A stretch of DNA of 64,000 bases, from the NCBI GenBank assembly GCA_017941635.1, contig JAGAVZ010000135.1, positions 1 through 64,000 on the forward strand, given 5' to 3'. Position numbers and translations under genes: made by a program. The DNA is from Cellulosilyticum sp. Its GTDB lineage: Bacteria; Bacillota; Clostridia; Lachnospirales; Cellulosilyticaceae. This document shows, piece by piece, positions 47,646-56,810 of the stretch (position 1 is the first letter of the stretch; each line of letters starts with the position of its first letter). Below the pieces are notes generated by a model that made no database searches, was not told the DNA's origin, and saw only the letters and a program-made list of their open reading frames with translations.

Positions 47646-48446
47646 ATGGTATTTACATCCGAACTTGGTATGCTTTTCTTAGTTGCAGCACTATTATGCA
47701 GTTGTGGTTTTTATAAGTTCCTTTATTTTTTCTCAATAGGCTATGGCTTAGCGATTGCAGGCGAAGGGATTTTTCTACTCTTTTACTTCAAACATTCTTC
47801 TTTATTTACCATTCTTGCTTGTCTTATTTTGATTTTCTTTGGTTTACGCCTAGCAAGCTATTTATTGATTCGAGAAGCAAAAAATAAGGTTTACCGAAAG
47901 GTTCTATCTCAAATTTCTTTAGATAATGAATCCATGAATCTTCTTACTAAAACCTTTATCTGGATTCCTTGCATCATTTTATATGTTACTCAAGTATCTC
48001 CTATCTTTTTTGGATTGTATAACAAAACTCAAGCTACGCTTACATCTTATATCGGTTTAGTACTTATGGCTTGTGGCGTCGCCTTAGAAGCCATCGCAGA
48101 TTTGCAGAAAACCAAGTCAAAAAAGAAAGACCCTCATACTTTTTGTACTACAGGGCTTTATAAATGGGTGCGCTGTCCAAACTATCTTGGCGAAATTGTC
48201 TTATGGACAGGTGTTCTTATTACAGGATTTGATTCTTTAATTAGTATAGGTCAATGGATTATTGCGCTAATCGGATATATAGGCATTCTCTATGTGATGC
48301 TTAGTGGCACAAGACGTTTGGAAATCCGCCAAGATGAGACTTATGGCCAGCTCAAAGCTTATAAAAAATATAAAGCTAAAACGCCTATTTTAATTCCTTT
48401 CCTGCCTCTATATAGTGTGAAATCTTGCAAATGGCTTAAAGCATAG
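47646..48446 (+). CDS. membrane isoprenylcysteine-methyltransferase/DUF1295-like protein
   Basis: 266 residues with AAGGAGG upstream. About seven hydrophobic helices. The C-terminal part has KKDPHTFCTTGLYKWVRCPNYLGE and the late RRLEIRQDETYGQLKAY, the SAM-binding pattern of the ICMT/steroid-reductase group. A lipid or quinone-like substrate is likely but unproven. Confidence 0.8.
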   Translation: MVFTSELGMLFLVAALLCSCGFYKFLYFFSIGYGLAIAGEGIFLLFYFKHSSLFTILACLILIFFGLRLASYLLIREAKNKVYRKVLSQISLDNESMNLLTKTFIWIPCIILYVTQVSPIFFGLYNKTQATLTSYIGLVLMACGVALEAIADLQKTKSKKKDPHTFCTTGLYKWVRCPNYLGEIVLWTGVLITGFDSLISIGQWIIALIGYIGILYVMLSGTRRLEIRQDETYGQLKAYKKYKAKTPILIPFLPLYSVKSCKWLKA

Positions 48447-48489
48447 ATATATTATCAAAAAAGCTGCTATCATTAGACTAGAAATAGCT

Positions 48490-48537
48490 AAAAGGAACGA
48501 TAAAACGCAAAATTTAATCCGTTTTATCGCTCCTTTT
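48490..48537 (+). terminator. terminator
   Basis: An 18-base stem with one mismatch (48490-48507, 48520-48537) and T4. Confidence 0.8.
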
Positions 48538-48629
48538 CATTATTATAAAATTTACTTATTCAATTCTATAAGTGATTTATGCTTTTTGTCACAGCTTATT
48601 TTTTACTTGAAAGCTTTACAAATAGCCCT

Positions 48630-49106
48630 CTACAATTCTCTACCAAACTGAATTTGATTTTGTTGCGAATTATATCCTTTATCATGATTGATAAGTTGAG
48701 CATTTATTTTATTGATTTGTTCATATAAAGCATCTCTTATCTTTTCAGCTAATTGAATACTATACTCTGCTTCTTCTCGATCTCTAACTTCTGTATAGTT
48801 ATCTCCTGGATATCTTGCATCAAAATACCAATCACCCAAATACTTACACTCTATAGGGTTAAGTATCTTTTCTCCTACAAACTCATTGATTAATAAAGCC
48901 ATTTTTCTTAGATTATGAGTCACTAAATCCTTATCGTGTTTTCCACCTTCATTCATAAAGTCATTGATGAATCCCTTCATGAATTTTTCAGCACTCTGTT
49001 GTGCCTGAACAACGACCATATTATATTGTCCCATTTGATCACCTATATTCATACTGGACTTTGCCCATAATAAGTCATTCTCAGCTATATCTCTATATGT
49101 TTTCAT
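48630..49106 (-). CDS. HEPN domain protein of a HEPN/MNT pair
   Basis: About 158 residues from the ATG at 49106, with AAAGGAGGTG upstream; a longer frame to 49172 has no site. The fold is helical (DIAENDLLWAKSSM, QAQQSAEKFMKGFI, WYFDARYPGDNY), typical of the TM0613-type HEPN family. The RNase motif R-x4-6-H is not found, unlike the HEPN protein at 8092. It overlaps the MNT gene by 14 bases. The pair resembles type VII toxin-antitoxin HepT/MntA modules, but a toxic activity is doubtful here. Confidence 0.8.
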   Translation of the reverse strand: MKTYRDIAENDLLWAKSSMNIGDQMGQYNMVVVQAQQSAEKFMKGFINDFMNEGGKHDKDLVTHNLRKMALLINEFVGEKILNPIECKYLGDWYFDARYPGDNYTEVRDREEAEYSIQLAEKIRDALYEQINKINAQLINHDKGYNSQQNQIQFGREL

Positions 49107-49503
49107 GTTGTACACCTCCTTTATGATAAATTTGTATACCTCCACCAATTTCTCTATATAAACGTTGCTCATAATAATTTTCTATATATGTTTTTTCTTC
49201 AATTACTACTACATTTGTTTCAACATGGAATCTAGTATCGTCATTTAAAGTCATTCTTAAATCTACTATTTCATACTTATCTAATACTTCACTTGTAATA
49301 ACACATAAATCAATATCACTTTGAAGTGTTGCTATACCTTTACTACAGGAGCCAAACAAAATAATATAATTGATTTTATCAAAATATGTTGTATCCCCTA
49401 GGTAGTTTAAATCACTTATAAGTTTCAGAATATGAATCTTTGGCATATGTAATTTTTCTTCTAGCTTTCTTTCTAATTCCTCTTTGTTAAAGCTCCATTT
49501 CAT
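49093..49503 (-). CDS. minimal nucleotidyltransferase (MNT)
   Basis: About 136 residues. The ATG at 49503 is six bases after AAAGGGGTG; an earlier ATG at 49512 is too close. The nucleotidyltransferase motif GS-x10-DxD is complete (LFGSCSKGIATLQSDIDLCV). MNT antitoxins AMPylate HEPN partners (family knowledge). Confidence 0.83.
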   Translation of the reverse strand: MKWSFNKEELERKLEEKLHMPKIHILKLISDLNYLGDTTYFDKINYIILFGSCSKGIATLQSDIDLCVITSEVLDKYEIVDLRMTLNDDTRFHVETNVVVIEEKTYIENYYEQRLYREIGGGIQIYHKGGVQHENI

Positions 49504-49634
49504 AGCATTCACCCCTTTATTTTTATTATTTACATATCAATCTATTTTAATACCATTATTAATTTTTATTGTATAGATGTTAGTTATTATACTTTCTTCT
49601 ACCACCATTGTAAACTTCACTTCACATGGTTAAA

Positions 49635-49663
49635 AGGGATTATTGCGAAATGCAATAATCCCT
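49635..49663 (-). terminator. terminator of methyltransferase gene
   Basis: A perfect 12-base stem (49635-49646 with 49652-49663), a five-base loop and T4 on the minus strand. Confidence 0.8.
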
Positions 49664-49690
49664 CATACTATCACTTTTCTTTATCCATAT

Positions 49691-50488
49691 CTATCTTTCT
49701 GCCACCAAAATATAAGATAATGGATATCCTTTTCCACTTATTACTTTAAACTCACCAGTAACATCATAATCGTACTCTTCTAGCAGTTTAATCTTTAACC
49801 CACTCTGAATGATTCCATTTATAATATCAGACATCTTATGCGCAAAGCTGGTAAATGGCTTAGATTTTATCGTATCTCCTACCATATAACCTATTCCCCA
49901 ATCATCCACAAAAGGTTCCTCTTTAAAGTATGACCAAGCAATTTTCATCTTATTTCCTGGGTCATATGCTTCCTCACCATTAACTGCTAACATATTGGTA
50001 CATGGATGCCCTTCTTGTATAAACAGATGTCCATCTTTTTTTAGACATTTAGAGACTTTCTCAAAGAATTCTCCTAAATCTTCAAACCAACATAGCGTAC
50101 CTATTAGTACAAAAATAGCATCAAACTGCTCACCATACTTTTCTTCTATATCAAGTATATTGCAATTCACAAATTCACATGGTATCTTACATTCCTTAGC
50201 ATGGCTTTTTGCCTGATTAATGATATTTTCTGCAATATCAAATCCTACGCCACTTTGTGCCCCCGTTCCTTTTATGATAGACAAAAGTTCTCGCCCATTA
50301 TTGCAACAGAACTGCCCAATATGTTTTCCTTCTAGATTATATTCACTCATTATTTTTTTCAAATCCTTATGTATAAATGGAAATACTTCATTTTGTAGTC
50401 TATCACAATCCTTACTTCCAAATCCTATTTTACTTGCTTCAAAAGATTCTTCCCATGCTTCTTTATTATTTTGAATATACGCTTTCAC
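49691..50488 (-). CDS. class I SAM-dependent methyltransferase
   Basis: About 265 residues from the GTG at 50488, with GGGAGAG upstream; a longer frame starts at the ATG 50503. Motif I is varied (GKHIGQFCCNNGRELLSI), then GVGFDIAENIIN, FDAIFVLIGTL and HLFIQEGHPCTNML. Small-molecule methyltransferase of unknown substrate. Confidence 0.8.
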   Translation of the reverse strand: MKAYIQNNKEAWEESFEASKIGFGSKDCDRLQNEVFPFIHKDLKKIMSEYNLEGKHIGQFCCNNGRELLSIIKGTGAQSGVGFDIAENIINQAKSHAKECKIPCEFVNCNILDIEEKYGEQFDAIFVLIGTLCWFEDLGEFFEKVSKCLKKDGHLFIQEGHPCTNMLAVNGEEAYDPGNKMKIAWSYFKEEPFVDDWGIGYMVGDTIKSKPFTSFAHKMSDIINGIIQSGLKIKLLEEYDYDVTGEFKVISGKGYPLSYILVAER

Positions 50489-50515
50489 CTTACTCTCTCC
50501 CATCTATATGCCTAT

Positions 50516-50625
50516 TTACAGATTAATTACTTATCATCTGTATATCTTACAGACCAACTGCTTATCATCTATAGATCTATTTATAGACGAATTGCTTATT
50601 CTGGTCTCTATCTATAAGATAATGC
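50516..50625. repeat. degenerate 31-34 bp tandem repeat
   Basis: Units at 50516, 50547 and 50581 with the pattern TTACAGANNAATTGCTTATCATCT, plus a partial unit. It resembles the array before ftsH. It lies in a divergent promoter region. Confidence 0.6.
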
Positions 50626-50761
50626 ACCTTCATAATTTCTACTAGTGTACTAAATTTTTTAATCAACTTATTGCCAGTAACTCACTTTGTACAAAACATC
50701 TTTTAAGTGGTATAATCTAATCATCAATAGAAAACTAATACTTAATATAAGGACATAAAAT

Positions 50762-51157
50762 ATGAAATCATTTCTTGCAAATTTCAAATCAAAAAGTTTT
50801 TGGCTTAAAGTCGTATTAGCTATACTTCTTGTTTGTCTCTTTTTCATGATGATGCCAGGATATAGTTTTGTGTATGATTCACTTATAAGCTGTTTAATCT
50901 TCCTTGCATTTTCAATTGGATTAGATCTTGTCATTCTTTCAGGTTTTCATCAAATTCTTAATAAGCTTTATGCAAAATATCCTAATGTAACTTCTAAACA
51001 ATGGAAAATCATTTATTTTATCGTAGCCATTACTGCATATGCACTCTCTATGAGTATTGTGGATTTTGTCATGAGTGGTGTAGCCCTTTCAATGACTGCT
51101 ATTTTAATCTTTTCAATTATTCTAAGCCTAGATAAGGTTAAAAGATTACAGTTATAA
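50762..51157 (+). CDS. small membrane protein
   Basis: 131 residues with a weak AAGGA site. Four hydrophobic helices (about 15-33, 40-60, 83-102, 105-125) and a short charged loop. No known family. Alone on its transcript. Confidence 0.6.
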   Translation: MKSFLANFKSKSFWLKVVLAILLVCLFFMMMPGYSFVYDSLISCLIFLAFSIGLDLVILSGFHQILNKLYAKYPNVTSKQWKIIYFIVAITAYALSMSIVDFVMSGVALSMTAILIFSIILSLDKVKRLQL

Positions 51158-51194
51158 ATCATTAATAAAAAGCAATATTTAAAATACTAACCCT

Positions 51195-51233
51195 AAGCTG
51201 CTATGAGATTCAAAATCTCTAGTAGCTTTTTAT
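51195..51233 (+). terminator. terminator
   Basis: A stem of about 13 pairs (51195-51209, 51215-51228) followed by T5. Confidence 0.7.
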
Positions 51234-51242
51234 TTGCCTAAA

Positions 51243-51281
51243 AATAAAAAAATCCCAAGCATATCAAAGTATACTCGGGAT
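51243..51281 (-). terminator. terminator of metY-like gene
   Basis: A stem ATCCC..AGNATA (51252-51263 with 51270-51281, two mismatches) and T7 on the minus strand. Confidence 0.7.
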
Positions 51282-51472
51282 GGGATTATACTACTTTTCT
51301 CATAAACTTTCTTTTTATTTACATGTAAATCAATACTCATAACAAATTCTTTATCTTCTATTGTCATCTATTTCAATTCCATACATTTTTTCTCGTTACA
51401 CTTATATCCTATTTTGAATGACATATGAGTATAAATCCTTGATTTCATGTTTGAATAATATATTTTAACAAA

Positions 51473-52735
51473 CTATAGCTGTGCTAAGCTTTGTTCAATG
51501 TCTTCAATAATATCTTCTACATTTTCAAGACCACAAGAGAAACGCATCATTCCAGGATTGATGCCTGCTGCCACAAGTTGTTCGTCTGTTAATTGACGGT
51601 GTGTTTCACTTGCTGGATGAAGGACGCATGTACGAATATCTGCTACGTGTACCTCGTTTGAAGCAAGTTTTAAGCCATCCATAAATCGAATCGCTTTTTC
51701 TTTTCCACCTTTAACGATGATAGAGATTACACCACTACAACCTTTAAGATATTTTTGTGCAAGGTCATAGTATTTATCTCCTTCTAGTCCTGGGTACATA
51801 ACGGCTTCAATTTTATCTGATGCTGCAAAGTATTTGGCTACTTTGAGTGCATTTTCGCAATATCTTTCCATTCTAAGTGGTAATGTTTCAAGACCTAAGT
51901 TTAATAAGAAGGCTGAGTTTGCTGCTGGATAGCACCCAAAGTCTCTCATAAGCTGCATTCTTGCTTTCACAATATAAGCTGCTTTTCCATAATTTTTGGT
52001 ATAGCTAATACCATGATAAGATTCATCTGGCTCCACAAGCTCTGGGAATTTGCCATTTGTCCAATCAAAGTTACCGCTATCTACAATGACACCACCGCCT
52101 TGAACTGCATGACCATCCATATATTTAGTCGTTGAGTGTGTCACAATATCTGCTCCAAACTCAAATGGTTTACAAAGAATTGGTGTTGCAAATGTACTAT
52201 CTACAATAAGTGGTACGCCATGTTTATGTGCTACGCGCGCAAATTTCTCAATATCTAATACACACATTGCTGGGTTGGCAATGACTTCACCAAATACAGC
52301 CTTTGTGTTTTCTTTAAATGCTGCGCTAATTGTTTCTTCATCTGCATCTTGGTCTACAAAGATACACTCAATGCCTTGTTTTTCAAGAGTTACTGCAAAA
52401 AGATTGATTGTCCCGCCATAGATTTGACTTGTACTTACAATACTATCTCCTGCTTTACAGATATTTAAAATTGCAAGTAAATTAGCTGCTTGCCCTGAAG
52501 TGGTACACATTGCCCCAACACCACCTTCAAGCGCATTAATCTTTTCTTCTACTGCCATTACTGTAGGGTTCGCAAAACGAGAATAAATCACAGCTTGTGT
52601 TGGCTCGTCAAAAATATCTCCTACTACTTTTGTTGAATCAAAGACATATGTTGTACTTTGATAAATTGGCATTACTCTTGGTTCTCCGTTTTTAGGTGTA
52701 TAGCCTGCATGTAAGCATTTAGTTTCGTCTCTCAT
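51473..52735 (-). CDS. metY: O-acetylhomoserine sulfhydrylase-like PLP enzyme
   Basis: About 420 residues from the ATG at 52735, with GGGAGGAAA upstream; the frame to 52777 has no site. Cys/Met PLP enzyme with SRFANPTVMAVEEKINALEGG, TSGQAANLLAI, the PLP lysine in HSTTKYMDGH, and FSCGLENVEDIIEDIEQSL. It makes homocysteine from O-acetylhomoserine and sulfide, or is a close gamma-lyase; subtype inferred. No S-box or T-box leader is seen. Confidence 0.85.
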   Translation of the reverse strand: MRDETKCLHAGYTPKNGEPRVMPIYQSTTYVFDSTKVVGDIFDEPTQAVIYSRFANPTVMAVEEKINALEGGVGAMCTTSGQAANLLAILNICKAGDSIVSTSQIYGGTINLFAVTLEKQGIECIFVDQDADEETISAAFKENTKAVFGEVIANPAMCVLDIEKFARVAHKHGVPLIVDSTFATPILCKPFEFGADIVTHSTTKYMDGHAVQGGGVIVDSGNFDWTNGKFPELVEPDESYHGISYTKNYGKAAYIVKARMQLMRDFGCYPAANSAFLLNLGLETLPLRMERYCENALKVAKYFAASDKIEAVMYPGLEGDKYYDLAQKYLKGCSGVISIIVKGGKEKAIRFMDGLKLASNEVHVADIRTCVLHPASETHRQLTDEQLVAAGINPGMMRFSCGLENVEDIIEDIEQSLAQL

Positions 52736-52800
52736 CACTATTTCCTCCCGTAACTTTATCTGTCTCCATACTATCACAAAAATTTCTTAGTACTGTAACT

Positions 52801-52848
52801 AAAAAAAACTATAGTCTGTTATAGATTTTTTCTATAACAAACTATAGT
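52801..52848 (-). terminator. terminator before metY, downstream of 52877 gene
   Basis: A 17-base stem with one mismatch (52808-52824 with 52832-52848), a seven-base loop, and T8 on the minus strand. Each arm contains ACTATAGT, so it might also act as an operator. Confidence 0.7.
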
Positions 52849-52876
52849 CTTTACAGTTTATTAAACTTTTTTTATT

Positions 52877-53587
52877 TTATCCCTGTTCGTCGTAAATACT
52901 TTCTCCATAGCTTACATCTTGAAATTGTTCAAATACCTTTACTGCTTGTCTTGTTATTGTATCTTCTTGCACAACCTGTACATCTTTTGGTTTCTCATCT
53001 TTCTTACCAAGCTTCTTACTTTTGTATTTTTGCCATACCTTATTGATTCGTTTAACTAATCGCTTGTATTTTTGCTTATCTTGCTTTATCTTGCCTTCCC
53101 CTTTCATCCCACTCATATGCCCCACACTATCTAAGGTCATTATATAAGCATCTTCAGCTTCCTCTTTTGTCTTGCAATGCTTCAAGCGTTCTTCAAAAGT
53201 TTTTTCAACCATCTGTTCACTTTTAATTTCATAGTATAATTTAGGATTCTTTGATCTTAGATATGCCATATCTTTTTCGCTAAGATCTTCACCAGCATCT
53301 GCTTTCCTTAGAATCTCCGAATATCGTTCCTCTGAGTCTTCTCCCCATAACTCTTCCTGCATTCGTTTAACTGCTTCTTCAAGCATTTGCTTTCGTGTAT
53401 CTTCCCTAGATTTAGGTGTATCTAAATTTACTGTGTTCTCTTTTTCAGTAGATTGTGCTTGTTCTTCTTTCCTTGTATCCTGTAATTTGATACTTTTGCC
53501 ATTAACATTAATCTTCCCTTTTATAGCACCTTTGATGTTCTGCCCTTGTTTCCAAGGCATCTCGTTTGAACTCCAACGAATATTCAT
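52877..53587 (-). CDS. hypothetical charged helical protein
   Basis: About 236 residues from the ATG at 53587, with GGGGAGG upstream; an earlier ATG at 53647 has none. Lys/Glu-rich and mostly helical, with an N-terminal disordered-looking part (about 25-75) and a run of Lys near 190-205. It has no membrane segments. No family is recognised. Confidence 0.6.
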   Translation of the reverse strand: MNIRWSSNEMPWKQGQNIKGAIKGKINVNGKSIKLQDTRKEEQAQSTEKENTVNLDTPKSREDTRKQMLEEAVKRMQEELWGEDSEERYSEILRKADAGEDLSEKDMAYLRSKNPKLYYEIKSEQMVEKTFEERLKHCKTKEEAEDAYIMTLDSVGHMSGMKGEGKIKQDKQKYKRLVKRINKVWQKYKSKKLGKKDEKPKDVQVVQEDTITRQAVKVFEQFQDVSYGESIYDEQG

Positions 53588-53661
53588 GAGCCTACATACC
53601 TCCCCTATATAGTCATGTTTCAATATATATCGTTTTTTGCTTGGCATTCTTTAATCCATAC

Positions 53662-53735
53662 CCAAAAGGCATTGCCTAAAAGGTATTACCCAAAAGGCAT
53701 TACAAAAAGGGCATTGCAAAATGCAATTACCCTTT
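53662..53735. repeat. 14-bp tandem repeat merging into terminator
   Basis: AAAAGG-containing units at 53664, 53678, 53692 and 53705 (period 13-14). The last forms an imperfect hairpin with 53722-53735 that could end the glycosyltransferase gene. Confidence 0.6.
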
Positions 53736-53784
53736 AAAAGAAATTTATCGTAGTTTCAAAAAAACAGTATTATATTGATACATT

Positions 53785-54972
53785 TTACCCAATAAGAGAT
53801 GTATGCCTATGCTCATTTTCTTCGGTCTGCTGTACAACTCTCATATAAATATCTTCTACTCTATCCCCAAACAACTCACTACTAAAGCACTCTACACTAG
53901 AAATTGTGTTTTCTTTAATCTTATGGTAGAGTTCTTTATCCTCTAATAATTTATTCACTTTCTCTACCATTTCTCCCACACTAGTAAACATATATCCATT
54001 AAAATCATTTTCTAATACACCATATAAGCACTCATCTTGTTTACATACAATTGGTACACCATTAGCCAATGCTTCAATATAAGTCAATCCTTGTGTTTCA
54101 CTATTAGAAGCACTTACAAATACCTCACCTAATTGATAGTATTTATAAATTTCTTTAGCATTAATCATACCTGTAAATCTAATGTGCTCTGCGATACCTA
54201 ATTCCTCGACACGTTTTTCTAGTGCTTCTTTATGTGGTCCATCTCCTACAATCACCAGCGTAATATCTTGTCTTTTTTCTAAGTAGAGTTTGATAGCCTT
54301 TAAAAGTTCATCCACATTTTTCTCAATTCCTAACCGTCCAACTGTTACAAGCACTCGGTGAGATAAATCGATGTCTAAACTTTTCTTAAGATTAATCTTT
54401 TCCTCTGGTGTAATATGTTTTCTAAAACTATCAAGCTCAATCCCATTCGGAACAACTTGTATGTCTTCTTTAATGCCATACCCTTCTAAAATACGTTTTG
54501 TTTTCTCAGTCGGCACAATAACGCCATCTACATGATTCAATAAAGTTTTAGACAAGCCAATGACTAATCTCTGTCCAATCGCCTCATGTTTGGTGAAGTA
54601 CCCTGTATAGTCTTGATAAAGTGTATGATAGGTATGCACTACTGGTATATCTAACTTTTTTGCAATTCTTCTTGCAAATAAAAAGGTACAAAATTCTGTT
54701 TGACTATGAATCACATCTGGCTTCCACTCCAGTATCTCACGGATATAATGATCTCTAAATTTTACTGTTACACGGGCATTAGGGTAAATATTCACCCCAA
54801 AAGAACTAATGTAATAAACATCTCCTTCCACATGAGAAGGGCCTCCATGAGCTAATGTGAGTATCTTGACATCGTGACCATGTTCTTTGAGTTGTTTGTA
54901 TAGATTTAATGTAGAAGTTACTACCCCATTTACAACGGGTGTAAACGCATCTGTAGTAATTAAAATCTTCAT
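53785..54972 (-). CDS. GT4 family glycosyltransferase
   Basis: 395 residues with AGGAGGT upstream. Two Rossmann domains: MKILITTDAFTPVVNGV...LNLYKQLKEHGHDV at the start, HSQTEFCTF, VVHTYHTLYQDYTGYF, VPNGIEL, VTVGRLGIEKN, and VSASNSETQGLTYIEALANG (the E-x7-E motif). Such enzymes add glucose to diacylglycerol or to lipoteichoic acid anchors. Substrate inferred. Confidence 0.9.
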   Translation of the reverse strand: MKILITTDAFTPVVNGVVTSTLNLYKQLKEHGHDVKILTLAHGGPSHVEGDVYYISSFGVNIYPNARVTVKFRDHYIREILEWKPDVIHSQTEFCTFLFARRIAKKLDIPVVHTYHTLYQDYTGYFTKHEAIGQRLVIGLSKTLLNHVDGVIVPTEKTKRILEGYGIKEDIQVVPNGIELDSFRKHITPEEKINLKKSLDIDLSHRVLVTVGRLGIEKNVDELLKAIKLYLEKRQDITLVIVGDGPHKEALEKRVEELGIAEHIRFTGMINAKEIYKYYQLGEVFVSASNSETQGLTYIEALANGVPIVCKQDECLYGVLENDFNGYMFTSVGEMVEKVNKLLEDKELYHKIKENTISSVECFSSELFGDRVEDIYMRVVQQTEENEHRHTSLIG

Positions 54973-55265
54973 ACTCTACCTCCTAATTCTTATTACAGTA
55001 GTCCTATTACTATTATAGACAAATTTTCTGAATCTATTAACACATTCACAATATCTTTATAAGTTTTTTAGTTATTTTACCTTATATCTACACGGTATTA
55101 ATGTTTATTCACGTTTTACCCATCATTCTTTAAATGTTTATTCGTGTTTTTTAATGTTTTTGCTTGACTTTTCAGAATTATAGGATTATATTCATTACAT
55201 AAAGAGGATGTAGGTCGACATACATAAACTCTTTCTATACATCAGAACAAAGGGGAGATTGATTT

Positions 55266-56063
55266 ATGTTTATTGAAGAACGTCATCAAGCTATTTTAAA
55301 GATTGTTAATGAATCAGGAAGAATTTCTATTGGAGATATCCAAGAAAAATTTAGTATTTCAGTAGACTCTGCTAGAAGAGACCTTCGTATATTAGAAGAA
55401 AAAGGACTTCTAAAACGTACTCATGGTGGTGCTATTCCACTTGCTCAGGTAGGAGATATTCCACCTAGAATAAGGGATATTCAAAATATCAGTCGTGGTG
55501 AAAGCTATGACCTTATCGCTAAACAAGCAGCTACTTTAGTGAAGGAAAATGATATTGTCTATTTAACCAGTGGTTCTTTAGGCTTTCTTATGCTTAAATA
55601 TTTACCAAGAGATTTTCACTACACACTTGTAGTCAATTCTGCAACACTTGCAGATCAACTTAAATACTGGGATAATATCAGCGTTTATATCACAGGCGGT
55701 AAAATGCGTCAAAATGCAACCACAGCTATGGTTGATAGTATGGCTATTAAATTTATTCAAAATATGAATTTTGATGTTGCCTTTATGACAGGTGCTGGAC
55801 TTGATGCTCAATTTGGCTTCTCTAATAGTACGCCTGAAACTGCTGCCTTCCAAGAAGCTGTTATTATGAATTCACGAAAAAACGTGTTACTTCTTCCTTC
55901 TAGCAAAGTTGGATATAAAGCTTTTATTAAAGTATGTGATACTAGCAAATTTAATATGCTTATTACAGACTGGGATGCTTCAGAAGAACATCTCTCTCAA
56001 ATCGAAGAAACAGGTGTCCAAGTCGTTGTTGTTACTAATCCAAATCCAAATGATACAGAATAA
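55266..56063 (+). CDS. DeoR family regulator
   Basis: 265 residues with AAAGGGGAG upstream. The HTH is at 5-55 (RHQAILKIVNESGRISIGDIQEKF, SVDSARRDLRILEEKGLLKRTHGGA). A sugar-phosphate-sensing domain follows. It is alone, so no target operon is adjacent. Confidence 0.9.
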   Translation: MFIEERHQAILKIVNESGRISIGDIQEKFSISVDSARRDLRILEEKGLLKRTHGGAIPLAQVGDIPPRIRDIQNISRGESYDLIAKQAATLVKENDIVYLTSGSLGFLMLKYLPRDFHYTLVVNSATLADQLKYWDNISVYITGGKMRQNATTAMVDSMAIKFIQNMNFDVAFMTGAGLDAQFGFSNSTPETAAFQEAVIMNSRKNVLLLPSSKVGYKAFIKVCDTSKFNMLITDWDASEEHLSQIEETGVQVVVVTNPNPNDTE

Positions 56064-56087
56064 AACCTAAATAACGCCAAACATATT

Positions 56088-56135
56088 AAAAAGCAACTAG
56101 GATATCTTTACTTCGCTTGATCCTAGTTGCTTTTC
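56088..56135 (+). terminator. terminator of deoR-like gene
   Basis: A perfect 15-base stem (56089-56103 with 56120-56134) and a 16-base loop. Confidence 0.85.
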
Positions 56136-56189
56136 TATGTAACATTTTATTTTCTAGCCTAATCCATTAGTTTACTTTTTATATGTCAT

Positions 56190-56468
56190 TTATATAAATC
56201 TTTGAATTGTTTCCATTCTTTCATCACGTTTTAACACTGACAATCTATGTGTTTTTCCATTCTTAAGCCTCACATCAATACCTGTAGGAATAAATAAACT
56301 TACATTGCATTTCTTAATTTCTGCAATATCCTTCATCTCAATATCAAATTCTGTTGCAAAACCTACTCGTACATGAATACGTTGATTAGTGATAAAGATT
56401 TTTCCCCTTTTTTGAGAATACATGAAAAGTACTTTTTCCCAATAATCTCCTTTAATCTCGTCTTGCAC
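56190..56468 (-). CDS. GRAM/PH-like domain protein
   Basis: 92 residues with a GTG start and AGGAG upstream. A small beta-rich fold with GKIFITNQRIHVRVGFATEFDIEMKDIAEIKK, like GRAM/PH-type domains. The frame stays open upstream to an ATA codon at about 56507 that sits at good distance from GGAGGAG and adds LELRPGEIV, typical of the family N-terminus. An ATA start is possible but unproven. Confidence 0.65.
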   Translation of the reverse strand: MQDEIKGDYWEKVLFMYSQKRGKIFITNQRIHVRVGFATEFDIEMKDIAEIKKCNVSLFIPTGIDVRLKNGKTHRLSVLKRDERMETIQRFI

Positions 56469-56617
56469 AATCTCTCCTGGTCTAAGTTCTAAATCTGTTG
56501 CTATTTTATCTCCTCCATATAATCTTATTTTTTATAATATATCCTCATTCATGGCGATACAAATACTGTATAATATTGTTAATATTTTAATTATTTTTAG
56601 TTTTATTATGCAACAAA

Positions 56618-56662
56618 AAACCTAGAAAGTTAGTATCAACTAAACCTTCTAGGTTTTATTTT
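56618..56662 (-). terminator. terminator of chemoreceptor gene
   Basis: A stem of AAAACCTAGAA and matching arm with a short bulge, flanked by T-rich sequence. Confidence 0.6.
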
Positions 56663-56810
56663 CCGTCCCTTTATTTATAGGTAATAATGTTCTACCTACA
56701 AGACCACTTATAAAATAAGTACTAATTCTTGTGAAGTAAAATACTTCGTATTTCATTTTACTTTACATATGCCCACTTTTGCAACATCCTTTATGTGCAT
56801 ATAGAGGAAA

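Noticed and set aside
52801-52848. Hairpin before metY as an S-box or other riboswitch
   Set aside because: It is a single AT-rich stem followed by T8 just after another gene, so a terminator explains it better.
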